From the NCBI GenBank assembly GCA_047967505.1, contig CM106539.1: a stretch of 64,000 nucleotides of DNA; one strand, 5' to 3'. This document shows, piece after piece, positions 54,023 to 63,918 of the stretch (the stretch's first letter is position 1; each line of letters opens with the position of its first letter). The notes under the pieces are model-generated. The model ran no database searches, was not told the DNA's origin, and saw nothing but the letters and a program-made list of their open reading frames with translations. Made by a program: the position numbers and the translations under genes. The stretch is from Dipteris shenzhenensis (lineage: Eukaryota > Polypodiophyta > Polypodiopsida > Gleicheniales).

Positions 54023-54400
54023 ACATCTCAGGTTGCACACACACGGATATGCTTCATTGAAAGGAGACACCTACACCAAGCTGGCTCACAGGTATTATGG
54101 CCCCTATAAAATTTTTAAGAGGGTAGGTGATTTAGCCTTCAGTTGGATGTGCCTTCATCTACAAATATTCCATGTATCGTTGCTCAAAAAGCATGTGGGA
54201 GCAGATATTCCAGTAGCTGCTGAAGTGCCTCCCATGGATGAATTAGGGAAGATAGTGTATATACAAGAGAGGATCTTGGGATACAGAGACAAAATTCACA
54301 GGATAAATTCTTGATAGAATATTACATCAAATGGAAGGGGCTAGCAGAGGACTCATCATGACAGCCTGACTGTATAAAATAGGAGCTTCCCTATCTGTTG
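54023..54400 (+). pseudogene. Gypsy2 integrase tail and chromodomain
   Basis: Continues HLRLHTHGYASLKGDTYTKL then AHRYYGPYKIFKRVGDLAF and FHVSLLKKHVGADI, the conserved integrase C-terminal box of chromoviruses. A frame change then gives LIEYYIKWKGLAEDS, a chromodomain. Stops follow (about 54314 and 54358). The integrase catalytic core is missing (deleted with the Copia X left end). Confidence 0.85.
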
Positions 54401-54509
54401 AGCTGAGTGGGATCTCTTTCGACCCACATTTGATTACAGTACATATGCATATTCTCCCCTACTCCTGTGTGTCCATTTTGAGGATACAATTTTATAAGGA
54501 GGGGAGGAC

Positions 54510-55085
54510 TGTAACAATAGCGCCGTCTTAGTTTAGGAGTCAGTTAAATAATAGTCCCTGATAGTGTATAAAAGGGTCACACTAATTTAACCTTTCCATA
54601 TTTTTCTTGTACATTCAGTAGTATTATTAGTGATAGTCCCTGATAGTGTATAAAAGGGTCACACTAATTTAACCTTTCATATTTTTCTTGTACATTCAAT
54701 AGTATTATTAGGCTTCCATGAGGGCTTTGTGACTTGGCACCATTGTATTATCCCATATACACTTAGGTCATGGCCCACTTTCCAAGACATATAAAAGGGG
54801 CTTTAGTTCTACTTGCAAGGTATTCAAGATCAATACACTTCAGATTCTATAACTGTTTGTACTTTCAAGCATCAGCCCTGATTGGCTATACCTGCAAGGA
54901 GGATTGAATCTGGCCTTGGCTAGCCAACACCACATCCCATGTCCTCTTCCTAGTAAGAGTGAAACTGTCCTCTTTTTTCTACCTCTTTTTTTCTACTTCT
55001 ACTACTTCTCTGTTCCTACTATCTAGCTTCTCTACTTTCTCCAAAGGAGATACTATTAGCAGTCTGTAGTAGAAGTTCTATTGCA
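54510..55085 (+). repeat. Gypsy2 3' LTR with an internal duplication
   Basis: Preceded by the polypurine tract AAGGAGGGGAGGAC (54497-54509 region). Starts TGTAACAATAGCG and ends TTCTATTGCA. An 82-bp unit is repeated in tandem (54551 and 54633), each copy with its own TATAAAAGG. A further TATAAAAGG is at 54790-54798. The 5' LTR lacks the duplicated unit. Confidence 0.85.
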
Positions 55086-55682
55086 TATTAAATCAACTCT
55101 AATATTACAAGAGGAATGGCATACACAATGTGTGTGAACACACATTGACAAACGTCTACAAACTGATATTGTTAGTTTTAACTAGGATTGCTAGATGACG
55201 TGGTAGTGCCTTCCTATGATGATGCGATAATGCCATGTGGCAGGCCAATTTTTTTAATCGGCCCATTGTATTGGTAAGTTGCCCATGTGAGCTTATCCAA
55301 TGTTAGATCTTAGAAACCAAAGAGTATGCTAATTGAACATTAACCTCTAAGAGGTTGGAGGTTTGAGCATGGAGTGGAAAGAGAAAGCGAAGAGGAAGAG
55401 GAGAGGAAGCGAAAAACGAAGATACCCATGAGAGTTCAAAAAGAGGATTGCCTATAGTAACAAGATATATGTGGAAATCAGCCTACAAAAAGGAGATGAG
55501 GAGGGACAGCGGCATACGAGGCTCAAGAGGAGTGGCAGTTCTTTTTAGGTCGCTTATTAGACCTTACATATCTGTGATGAGAAAAGAGGAGCATGCACGC
55601 CACATGTGGTAATGGATTCAGCCACCTAGCACATGTTTGATTTACATTGCAGTATGCTACTTCCCCCCGATACATCATCATA
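55086..55682. other. Unassigned intron sequence between two elements
   Basis: No recognised protein. It separates the Gypsy2 3' LTR from the partial LTR of the gag-only element. Confidence 0.5.
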
Positions 55683-55823
55683 TGCACAAAGCAAGAGTGC
55701 TTATGGGATAATTGTAGAAGTGCCACATGGCACATACTCAAGACATAAAGACTAGACTTAGACTTAGACTTAGACTATTGTAGACTAGGAAATAGTACAC
55801 TTAGTGTGCACTTATCTCCAACA
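55683..55823 (-). repeat. Gag-only element 3' LTR, truncated
   Basis: Matches the last ~140 bp of 57804-58106, including GCAAGAGTGCTTATGGGATA and ending TTATCTCCAACA. It has three GACTTA units where the other LTR has four. Sequence left of 55683 no longer matches the LTR. Confidence 0.85.
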
Positions 55824-56146
55824 CCCTCCTTAAGTGGACACTAGGAGTAAGACAGAAAGACAAGACTAGAAGACAGACTGATAGACTGAGAGACAAGATA
55901 GAAAACATGACAGACAAATGATCCTGAGACACCCCTTCTCAAGTGATATCCTCATATGGGTCCACAAGGGTAAGGACAAGATGGATCTAAAACACAGTCA
56001 GATTGATAGACAAATAGACAGACAGACAAGACTAGATAGACAGAAGACTGACTGTAGACAAATAGAAAGACCAAGACACTAGAACCCCTTGACCTACATC
56101 ATCGGTGGTCAAGGTGGTAGACAAGACATAGAAGTAATCAGAAAGC

Positions 56147-56969
56147 CTACTTCTCATCATGTGAGGAAGGAACAACAGGATCAGCTGATGGAGATGTTGC
56201 AGCAACATGGGCTGAGGTAGATGCAGGAGCTGATGTAGAGGTTTTGGAGTAGCAGTCCCTCTCTCGGTGATTATCACGGCCACAAATGGTGCATGGATGA
56301 GCCTTGAAACAGTCCTTCTCCACATGATTAGTTTTGCCACAATGGGTGCAAGGCTTTCTTACCTTAGAACTTCCTTTCTTTGCTAAAAATGCAGTGTCAG
56401 TTACCTTTCGTTGTTGAGTTCTTTTTTCCTCTTGGAGAGCATTGATGATACCCTCAAGAGAAGGATTATTATGATACTTGAAGGTAGTGACAAGAGTAGC
56501 ATAGGAGTCAGGTAAGCTTTTGAGAAGCACAGCAATAGCAATATCTTTGGAGATGGGAGACTTGACTGACGCAAGCTGAACCATAAGACTGCGAAGATAA
56601 TTGACATGAGAGGCTATAGTAGCTCCTTCTTGCATATGTAGATCAAAGAATGAGATCATAAGTGCAATCTTAGAGTTTTCAGATTGGGCTCCAAAAAGAG
56701 TATCCAAAGTGATCCATGCTTTGAGGAGCAGACTGTATGTCGGAGATGTGATGAATGTAATCATCTCCAAGGCCGAGCAATATGATAGCATAGGCTTTGT
56801 CGTTCTTGGCAGCGACAACTTGCTCAGATGGACCTTCGGGAGCATCACGGTGAACAATGTCCCAAAGGCCTTCTTTCATAAGATGGCACTTGATTTTGAT
56901 CTGCCAAGTATGAAGGTTGGACCCATTGAATTTGTCGATAGATATGAGAGAATGAGAGGAAGATGCCAT
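56147..56969 (-). pseudogene. Gag with two zinc knuckles, one frameshift
   Basis: Starts MASSSHSLISIDKFNGSNLH, then TWQIKIKCHLMKEGLWDIV (gag N-terminus), KNDKAYAIILLGLGDDYIHH; a frameshift near 56720-56750 shifts into ENSKIALMISFFDLHMQEGA, VLLKSLPDSYATLV and LEGIINALQEEKR (UBN2 core). It ends with two knuckles, CTHCGKTNHVEKDC and CTICGRDNHRERDC, and a Ser/Thr/Ala/Pro-rich tail to the stop at 56147. The double knuckle differs from the single one of Copia A, B and E. Confidence 0.88.
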
Positions 56970-57803
56970 GTGGGAAGGTCTTACCTCTTGCTAGGATGCA
57001 AGGGCAGTGTCTATTCCCTTACAATATTGCAGAAATAAATGAGAGGAAGAGATCCCAGGAGCCGGTTCTCTCACCACTTTGTCAAGGCCATAGCCTATGA
57101 CAGCCCATCGAAGCAGGAGGAACCAACAAAAAAGGAGAGACTGTTCAGCAAACTGAAAGAGGCAAAAGCTCAGTACCTTAATCCCGGGCAGAAGTAGAAG
57201 TGTAAAAAGGATGCAGATCTCCGTGAAGATGGAGCTGGAGAAGTCGTCAACCTGTGCAGGTACGGATTCCGTACAGTTGTACGGACTGTACGGACAGCAA
57301 GCAGAGTACGGAGTACGGCCGACGTACGGATGACGTACGGATGTCGTGCAGAGTACGGACGACGTACAGACGACGGCGCAGAACTGTACGGATCTGTCCG
57401 ACGTACGGATGATGGCGCAGAGCTGTACGGATAGCAGGAACGGGTGCTAGATCTGTCGTGACAGCAGAGTGCTGCGCAGATCTGGCGTGACAGCAGATCT
57501 GCGCTTCAGATTTGTGCAGCTCAGCCACAGATCTGAGCGCCAGATCTGGCATAGAGATTTGGAGCAGGCGTACACGCAGCAGAGTCGCGCAGATCTGGAG
57601 CGCAATGGCGGGGCAGAAAGAGGGCAGATCTCGGAGAAGAGGCGGCCAGCAGAAGCGTAGAAGAGGGCAGTGCGGAGGTAGAGGTGCCACGAGAGGCTGA
57701 AGAGAGAGATGCCGGAGGGAGAGGTAAACTGAAAGGAGAAGACGAAGCTATGGCTGCAGCAGAGTGAGAGGAGAGGAGAGGGGATCTACATGCTCTGATA
57801 CCA

Positions 57804-58106
57804 TGTTGGAATATGGAAGCAAGAACTAGAACTAGAAACTGGAAATGAAATAACAAGAGTGAAAGACTAGAAATACCTTGAGAAGAGTGTAGACAAGACA
57901 CAAGCTAGACTGATAGTTTACAATGATGTGACCCATTGAATATATGGGCCAAAGTACAAGACATAAAGCAAGAGTGCTTATGGGATAATTGTAGAAGTGC
58001 CACATGGCACATACTCAAGACATAAAGACTAGACTTAGACTTAGACTTAGACTTAGACTATTGTAGACTAGGAAATAGTACACTTAGTGTGCACTTATCT
58101 CCAACA
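57804..58106 (-). repeat. Gag-only element 5' LTR
   Basis: 303 bp. Plus-orientation start TGTTGGAATATGG, end CTCCAACA. Includes (GACTTA)4 near 58031-58055. Confidence 0.88.
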
Positions 58107-60394
58107 ATAATCTGATGATATACAATGGTCTTCTTCGATGGCCACTGTTGGGAGGGCTCACTTATTTCCCACACGGATTACCTTTAGGATCTCTAGATTT
58201 TGTGTCACATGTACACGATCTCATTGTCCCTCCCCCCCCCCACTTGGTGTTGACCACTCCTATCTGACCTTCAGTGTCTCAGCTTCCTTGTCGATCACAG
58301 GACAGGAGCCACCAGTCTCCACTTGGGTCCAGGTGCATTTTGATCATACCCTCGATGCAGTATACGTGAGTCACTTGTCGTGTGAACTACCACAGTCTTG
58401 GCAACTATGCGGGCCTTGCCCATGCCTCAGACACTTTAGTATCAGTGGTACAGGATGCCACAGTCAGATCCTTCCCCATGACTCGATCTACTCCTCAACT
58501 GGGAAAATGCCCCATAACCCATGGCTCGATGATGAGTGTCAAGAGATGAGATCCCACCTCATACAGGAGCATGCATTGGGGCACCTTACAAAGATTGAGG
58601 CACAACGGATATCACACCGAGTGACTCACCGGAAGAGAGGAGCTTTTCTCTCACATTGGATGGATGAGGTTATCAGATCTTTTTGAGGGGGAGATCCAGC
58701 TTTGCATGGGGGCTTCTAAGTTCTTTCTGAGGGTAAGTCACCCATTCCTATCACCGATCCAGAGGTCTGAAATACATATGCTACTTCACTTTATGATGTC
58801 CCGATGTAGACACCGCTGGACTTGTCCTCCTTACCTAGGTCCACCACGTCCTCTTTGTTCACTGCACCGAATATACATGTTGCACTACGTCGGCTTCATA
58901 ACCGGAAGGCTATGGATCGTGAGGGATTGAGGACATAATACTTTGCACATGGACATGAGATCCTGGCCCCGATCCTGGCACATATGTTTAATCATGCGGT
59001 ATGTCATGGCTTCCCTCCTGCCTGGAGCACCACTACCATCGTACCGATACACAAAGCAAGGGACCCTATGGATACGGGGAACCACCGCACACTCATGATA
59101 GTCCATACACTGGCCAAGATATGTGGATCGATGCTAGAGCGAGAGATCAGCTCCTATAGCGAGGCAGATGGGCAGCAGGCATTAGGACAGGCAAGCTTTC
59201 AACGGCAGCATTCCGCCCTTGATCACATCTTCATGCTGTGGGTAGTTATTGAGGAGGCGAGATTCAAGTCCGAGAAACTCTATGCTTGTTTCGTAGACTT
59301 TCTTTCGGAAGGCCTTTGACTTTCGAAAGGCTTGATTCGGAGGCTTGAGGAGATGTAGATACCGGGAGTCATGATATGGGGTGTGATGAGCCTATATGAG
59401 ACAGTCAGAGGGAGGCTGTGTGCACTTGGTGGTCTGTCAGAGTGGATTGAGAGCACGATCAGAGTGAAGCAAGGGACACTCTTTGGGCTCTACATTGATG
59501 AGATTACGATGTTCATTGACTGCTTAGGTGGAGAGGGATCCTTGATTGCAGATTTGATGATACATATATTACTATACGCAGATGACATAGTACTCATCTC
59601 CTCCTGGTCTACAACAACATCTTGAGTTTCTTGATGCATTTTGTAGAGAGAAAAATTTGACGGTCAACCTTGGCAAAACCAAGGTTATGATCTTCAACAC
59701 ATCACGAGCGGTACTTCAGCGGCATAGTTTCACATACCGAGGGGAGCCAGTGGAGATAGTACAGTCATACACTTATCTTGGAGCAGTTTTTGTGGGGCCT
59801 ATCTTCACAATGACACATGTAGCTCAGGCGCGACTCACACGAGGGCCCTTGGGGGACTCTGGCACGGCTAGAGAGACAGTGCTTCCAAGCACACTTTTGG
59901 GATCCCCCGACAAAGGGGTGGCTCTTTGATACACTAGTGAGACTAACAGCCATGTATGCAGCACCCTTATGGGGATGTGTCTTGCCAATATCTGAGTGAC
60001 AGAAGTTTGATGGGTCCAAGCTGATTAGAAGTGAGCCGTCAATCCCTCATTAGATCAAACAGGCCGAGTTCGCTATGACACCGCTGCAGATTGATGCCAT
60101 CTTCCAGATAGTGACATATCTACACAGAGTATGGACCCTACCTAGATGGAGACTACCTAGATTGGTAGATTTATCTCAACGGCTAGTTGAGCGCGGGGAC
60201 AGCAAAGCCCAGTACACATGCATCTCCAAATGGTTTGATCTTAGGGCATTCAGAGGGATCGCCTTCCACCCTTCCAGTACAGTTTGGACTCCCCATCCCT
60301 TAAGATCCCACACGATGAACTCAACCGTATCATACGGTTGGACCTACTTCAGTTATACACATCACTGTAGGCTATCTCATGGGCTATCCATAGA
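58107..60394 (+). pseudogene. LINE: endonuclease end and reverse transcriptase, 5' truncated
   Basis: LGVDHSYLTFSV (about 58234-58275) looks like the end of an EEP endonuclease. NPWLDDECQEMR and THRKRGAFLSHWMDEVI are the pre-RT linker. RT: GFPPAWSTTTIVPIHKARDP, NHRTLMIVHTLAKI, LDHIFMLWVVIEEA, YACFVDFL, VKQGTLFGLYIDEI and the catalytic LLYADDIVL (59566-59592). Stops and shifts are frequent. Order and motifs fit an L1-type non-LTR retrotransposon. The 3' part continues at 62393 beyond an inserted LTR element. Confidence 0.87.
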
Positions 60395-60645
60395 TGCCAC
60401 TTATACCTTGGTATGAGCCTTGTAGGTCTAGTTATAGTCAGTTAGGACTATTGGTACAATTAGTTTATGTACCATCTAGGTCAGTTAGGACACTTAGTCC
60501 AGTTAGGGCAGTTAGCCCTAGGGTTTTGTTCTGTTGGCTCTCCCTTGAGCCTCCACACTTCAGTTTTGCAGCAATCTATTACAGCATCTCGTTTTTCTCC
60601 ATTGTGCTTCCATTTTTGAGCTTCCATTGCTTCCAACACCCAACA
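60395..60645 (+). repeat. Copia D 5' LTR
   Basis: About 251 bp, ending CACCCAACA before the primer site. It contains several TTAGGAC/CAGTTAGG words (60440-60520), part of which is absent from the second LTR. Confidence 0.8.
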
Positions 60646-61679
60646 GTGGTATCAGAGCAGGTCGGGAATCCATTCCCTCAGCCATTGACAGCTTTCCCAA
60701 GCTGTTTGGCAGCCTCTAGAGCTCTCTTTCCTGCTGGTCTTGCTGGTTTTCACACTCCCACGAGTGTTTGAGGCCTTTCCAAGCACTTCTATCGCAAAAA
60801 ACCTCATTCTGACGCGAGAAGATTGCATTTTGGAGCAGCTACCGCGAAGGAAACACATTTTGGAGCAAATCTGAGCATTTTTCTGCGAAAAAACCTAACT
60901 GTACGGAATTCCATACACATTGTACGGACTTGTCAGAAATTTCGTATAGTTGTACGGATCTCTTAGAAATTATGTGCAGTGTACGGAATGTCAGAAAAAT
61001 TCGCACGTGTGGAATCGTACGAGTGTCAAAAATCCATATGCGAGTTGCCTCAGGGTGTGCGCCAGTCATTTCTCAGGTTTTCCAGCATTTCGGAGCTGCC
61101 TCGAGCTGTGTGCCAGTCATTTCTTAGGTTTGCCAGCATTTCGGAGCTGCCTCGAGCTGCCTGCCAGCATTTCGAAGCTGCCTCGAGCTACGTGCCGGCA
61201 TTTTGGAGCTTCCTCGAGCTGCGTGCCGGCGTTTGGAGCCATTTGGAGCTGTTGAATTGATTCGGAGACTTCTCTTTGAGCCCTTCCCTCATTTGGCGTC
61301 CCTTTGCCTCGGGCTGCGAGCTTCTCTCCATTGGATCTCTTTCACTCCATTTCTACATGCTCTCCTCCTCGTGGGAGCACTTCTTTTGCTGTAATTCTCA
61401 TTTCCAGCCCTCCTTTGCTCGCATTCACAGCCTTTCATTGCTATCCTTTTGGGCTACATCATTGGGTAAGCCGTTGTTGCATTGGCATTTTTCAATTTCT
61501 GCTTCGTTGGCATTTTGGATAGGCCTCGTGTTGCCTTGGAAGGCCTCGTGTTGCCTTTGGGGATTTTTCTTGCAACAGGTACACCTTGGGACAGCAGCAG
61601 TCTTTTGCAGACGTAAGCTTTGAAGCTTGGGCAGCTTTTTGGCACTTGATTCTGAGAGGTTGCCTTTCTCTCATTTGCT

Positions 61680-62211
61680 TTGCCAATTGGTGCATTTGCC
61701 TTGTATTTCAGCACCATATCTGGTGGCAAAGATGATTTGTTTGGGCTGATTGGGGCCAATGACAAGCTTGATGGCACCAATTACCCCATGTGGTCATACA
61801 TGATGGGACATGTTTTGGTTGCTAAGAATCTATGGCATATTGTTTCAGGTTTTGAGGCCAGGCCTGCACACACTGTTACTGGTGCTACACCTGCAGCCTC
61901 TGCTTCTGCAGGGGTGATGGGTCTTCAGGGGATGGTTCTATTGCTACAGCCAGGACTCTTGCACCTCTTGCTCCAGGTGCTTTGCCTCCTTCACAGGAGC
62001 AAATTCAGTGGGATGGTCGTGATGCCAAAGCACATGTCTTGATTGCTCTTTCAGTGAAACGGGTTATTATCCCTGATATTCGGTCTTGCAAGACAGCTAA
62101 GCAAGCATGGGATTAGCTTGCATCTTTGTATCAGGTGCGGAATGAGGCGAGGGTTGCCTATCTCCGCTGGCAGTTGAAAGATTTAAAGCTTGATGAGGGT
62201 GGTAACATAGA
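61680..62211 (+). pseudogene. Copia D gag N-terminal half
   Basis: GANDKLDGTNYPMWSYMMGH and VLVAKNLWHIVSGFEARP (gag start, similar to Copia B), then after a frame shift WDGRDAKAHVLIALSVKRVI, IRSCKTAKQAWD (a stop follows at about 62114), RNEARVAYLRWQLKDLKLDE. It ends at GGNID, where the 3' LTR begins. The knuckle and everything downstream are missing. Confidence 0.83.
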
Positions 62212-62392
62212 TGCCACTTATACCTTGGTATGAGCCTTGTAGGCCTAGTTATAGTCAGTTAGTCCTAGGGTTTTGTTATGTTTGCTCTCCCTTGAGCCTT
62301 CACACTTCAGTTTTGCAGCAATCTATTACAACATCTCGTTTTTCTCCATTGTGCTTCTATTATTGAGCTTCCATTGCTTCCAACACCCAACA
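62212..62392 (+). repeat. Copia D 3' LTR
   Basis: About 181 bp, missing roughly 70 bp relative to the 5' LTR, mostly in the TTAGGAC-rich part. After it the LINE frame resumes. Confidence 0.8.
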
Positions 62393-63340
62393 ATCACGAG
62401 CTTGGGGAGAGTCCAGGAGCTCCCCACCAAGGTTCAGTTTTACCGGGACCACTTCTTGATCATTAGGCCTAAGTATCTGGAGGACAGATGGGTTACCCAT
62501 GCGCCGAGGATTGCCATAGGACAGATACGGCTCTCGTCTCGCAAGTTGAGGATTGAGGCAAGGAGGGCCGCAGGTATACCTAGACAGCAGCGGACTTGCA
62601 GACTGTATAGTGGTAGCAGTGGAGACAGAGGAGCACTTCCTATGTGTTTGCCACTGCTTACTATGAGATCCGATAGCGCTATCACTGCTTCTTTCGGGAG
62701 GGGCACGGATTGGGCCCTCTCTTGTTGATCCACTTCTATGACCAAGTATGTGTTGGCCTCTTTTTGATGGAGATGCGGCGACACATGGAGACTCTGTTAC
62801 AACATATAAGATAGCAGGAGGAGACAGCACCACAGTGCATTGATTGGGCACACAAGTACGTCATTGATTATTATGCCTTCGAGTTAGCCCCAGGGCTCAT
62901 TGGAGTAGAGGATGAGGAGATGGTTGACATGAGGGCAACATGGATCAGGGGACAGAGACGATGCAGAGCAGTAGAGCACCACAGAGGGTGGTGAAAGCAC
63001 GTACGATAGACGTCCAGCCCATTGCTGCTCTACTCAGAGGAGACCGACCGACCCGAGGTGTCACCCTTGATGTCACCCACTGCATACAGAGATGTCGGAG
63101 ACCGCGCCCTCCACCACGGCGAGAGACAGCGACAGCTACAGATATGCGAGATCTTTGCATCCTATTGGAGAGATACCACGACTCCCGGATATGTCATCAG
63201 AGCTTTCGCAGTGCCTGTTGGGACCTCTTGAGAGCCTCATGGACTGTGTTTCTCTTATTTGAGATTTGAGTTCTTGAGATCATTAGCTTAGCATAGCGCT
63301 CAGCTAGGGCCTTAGCGAGCCCTTTGCTTCAGCCCATGAT
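62393..63340 (+). pseudogene. LINE 3' part with Cys/His motif
   Basis: VQELPTKVQFYRDHFLIIRP, WVTHAPRIAIGQIRLSSRKL and RTCRLY...VETEEHFLCVCH resemble the C-terminal zf-RVT region of LINE Pol (a C..C..H..C pattern after RT). Frame changes and stops are frequent. The region right of about 63000 is assigned only by position; no poly-A tail is obvious before the microsatellite. Confidence 0.68.
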
Positions 63341-63420
63341 GGCTTGTATGAGCTGTTCTTCTATTTGTACTTCGTCTCATAGGCCCTGAGGTCTCCCGAA
63401 GACGTTAGTACAACTTTCTT

Positions 63421-63472
63421 TCTTTTCTCTCTCTCTCTCTCTATATACATACATACATACATACATACATAC

Positions 63473-63542
<70 letters not shown>
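63421..63542. repeat. Compound microsatellite (TC)n-(ATAC)n-(AG)n
   Basis: (TC)n at about 63421-63442, TATA then (CATA)n to 63475, then (AG)n of about 32 units to 63542. The TC and AG tracts are reverse complements, so the strand can fold on itself. Confidence 0.93.
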
Positions 63543-63549
<7 letters not shown>

Positions 63550-63733
63550 CTTGTATTTTGTCCCATTGCATACTGAGCCAAAAAAATGTTTCTCACTCCC
63601 TAGCTCATTTTAGCTTTATCTTTTCAAATTGTTAAATTCCTTAATGGCTCTTTTAATGTATCATTTAATTGAAGCATCCATTTGTATGTAATACTTATGA
63701 CGAGAAGACCTTTATGTAATTCCATGTGAACAG

Positions 63734-63918
63734 AACGAAGTATTATACCTGTAGCAGAACAATGTGCATGGGCTATTGGAAATGTGGCTGGAGAAGGGGA
63801 GCAGATGAGAGAGACTTTAATTGCTCAAGGGGCACTACTCCCACTAGGTCGATTGCTTCTTTCAAATAAGGCTTCCATGGCAAGGACTGCGGCTTGGGCA
63901 TTGTCCAATCTTATAAAG
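63734..63918 (+). CDS. IMPA9: Importin subunit alpha, ARM-repeat exon after the giant intron
   Basis: Acceptor TGTGAACAG (ends 63733) and donor GTTGAT (63919). Two bases complete a Glu codon with the G of the exon ending at 38216; then RSIIPVAEQCAWAIGNVAGE, GEQMRETLIAQGALLPLGRL and MARTAAWALSNLIK. The AEQCAWAIGN and AAWALSNL motifs place the conserved Trp and Asn of two ARM repeats in the NLS-binding groove. The exon ends on a codon boundary. The gene continues right of the window. Confidence 0.93.

Larger units (their letters stand above)
38316..55085 (+). mobile_element. Gypsy2: chromovirus remnant enclosing three Copia elements
   Basis: Paired LTRs (about 38316-38716 and 54510-55085) share long blocks such as TTTTTCTTGTACATTCA, TATTATCCCATATACA, TATAAAAGGGGCTT and CAAGCATCAGCCCTGATTGG. 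After the left LTR comes a primer-like TTGGTACCAGAG, a ~900-bp leader and gag. Protease and RT are absent. A scrap before the HHCC region (40484-40590) is followed, beyond the inserted Copia X, by the integrase tail and chromodomain (54023-54400). The left LTR start is uncertain. It lies entirely inside the importin intron. Confidence 0.85.
55683..58106 (-). mobile_element. Gag-only LTR retrotransposon (TR-GAG-like)
   Basis: The 5' LTR is complete at the right (57804-58106), with primer site complement GCTCTGATACCA at 57792-57803. A partial 3' LTR is at the left (55683-55823). The inside, minus strand, holds a leader (56970-57803) with a GTACGG-rich zone and a gag frame, then only about 320 bp of AGAC-rich noncoding sequence before the 3' LTR. 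No protease, integrase or RT is present. Elements with terminal repeats and gag alone are known in plants as TR-GAG. Confidence 0.85.
60395..62392 (+). mobile_element. Copia D: short LTR element with leader and truncated gag
   Basis: LTRs about 60395-60645 and 62212-62392 share GCCACTTATACCTTGGTATG, CTAGTTATAGTCAGTTAG and CTTCCATTGCTTCCAACACC. Primer site TGGTATCAGAGC at 60647-60658. A leader of about 1 kb with GTACGG words (60898-61025) precedes a partial gag that runs straight into the second LTR. It interrupts the LINE. No clear 5-bp target duplication, and the exact left LTR start is uncertain because CATAGATGCC precedes both LTRs. Confidence 0.82.
38217..63733 (+). other. 25,517-bp intron of importin alpha filled with transposons
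   Basis: Donor GTTAAT at 38217 and acceptor TGTGAACAG at 63725-63733. Phase and protein context match across it (PLLIAHLG then E-RSIIPVAEQCAWAIGNVAG). It contains Gypsy2, Copia X, Copia B, Copia E, a gag-only element, a LINE and a second short gag-only element. These are in both orientations, so the pre-mRNA carries sense and antisense retroelement sequence. Confidence 0.85.
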
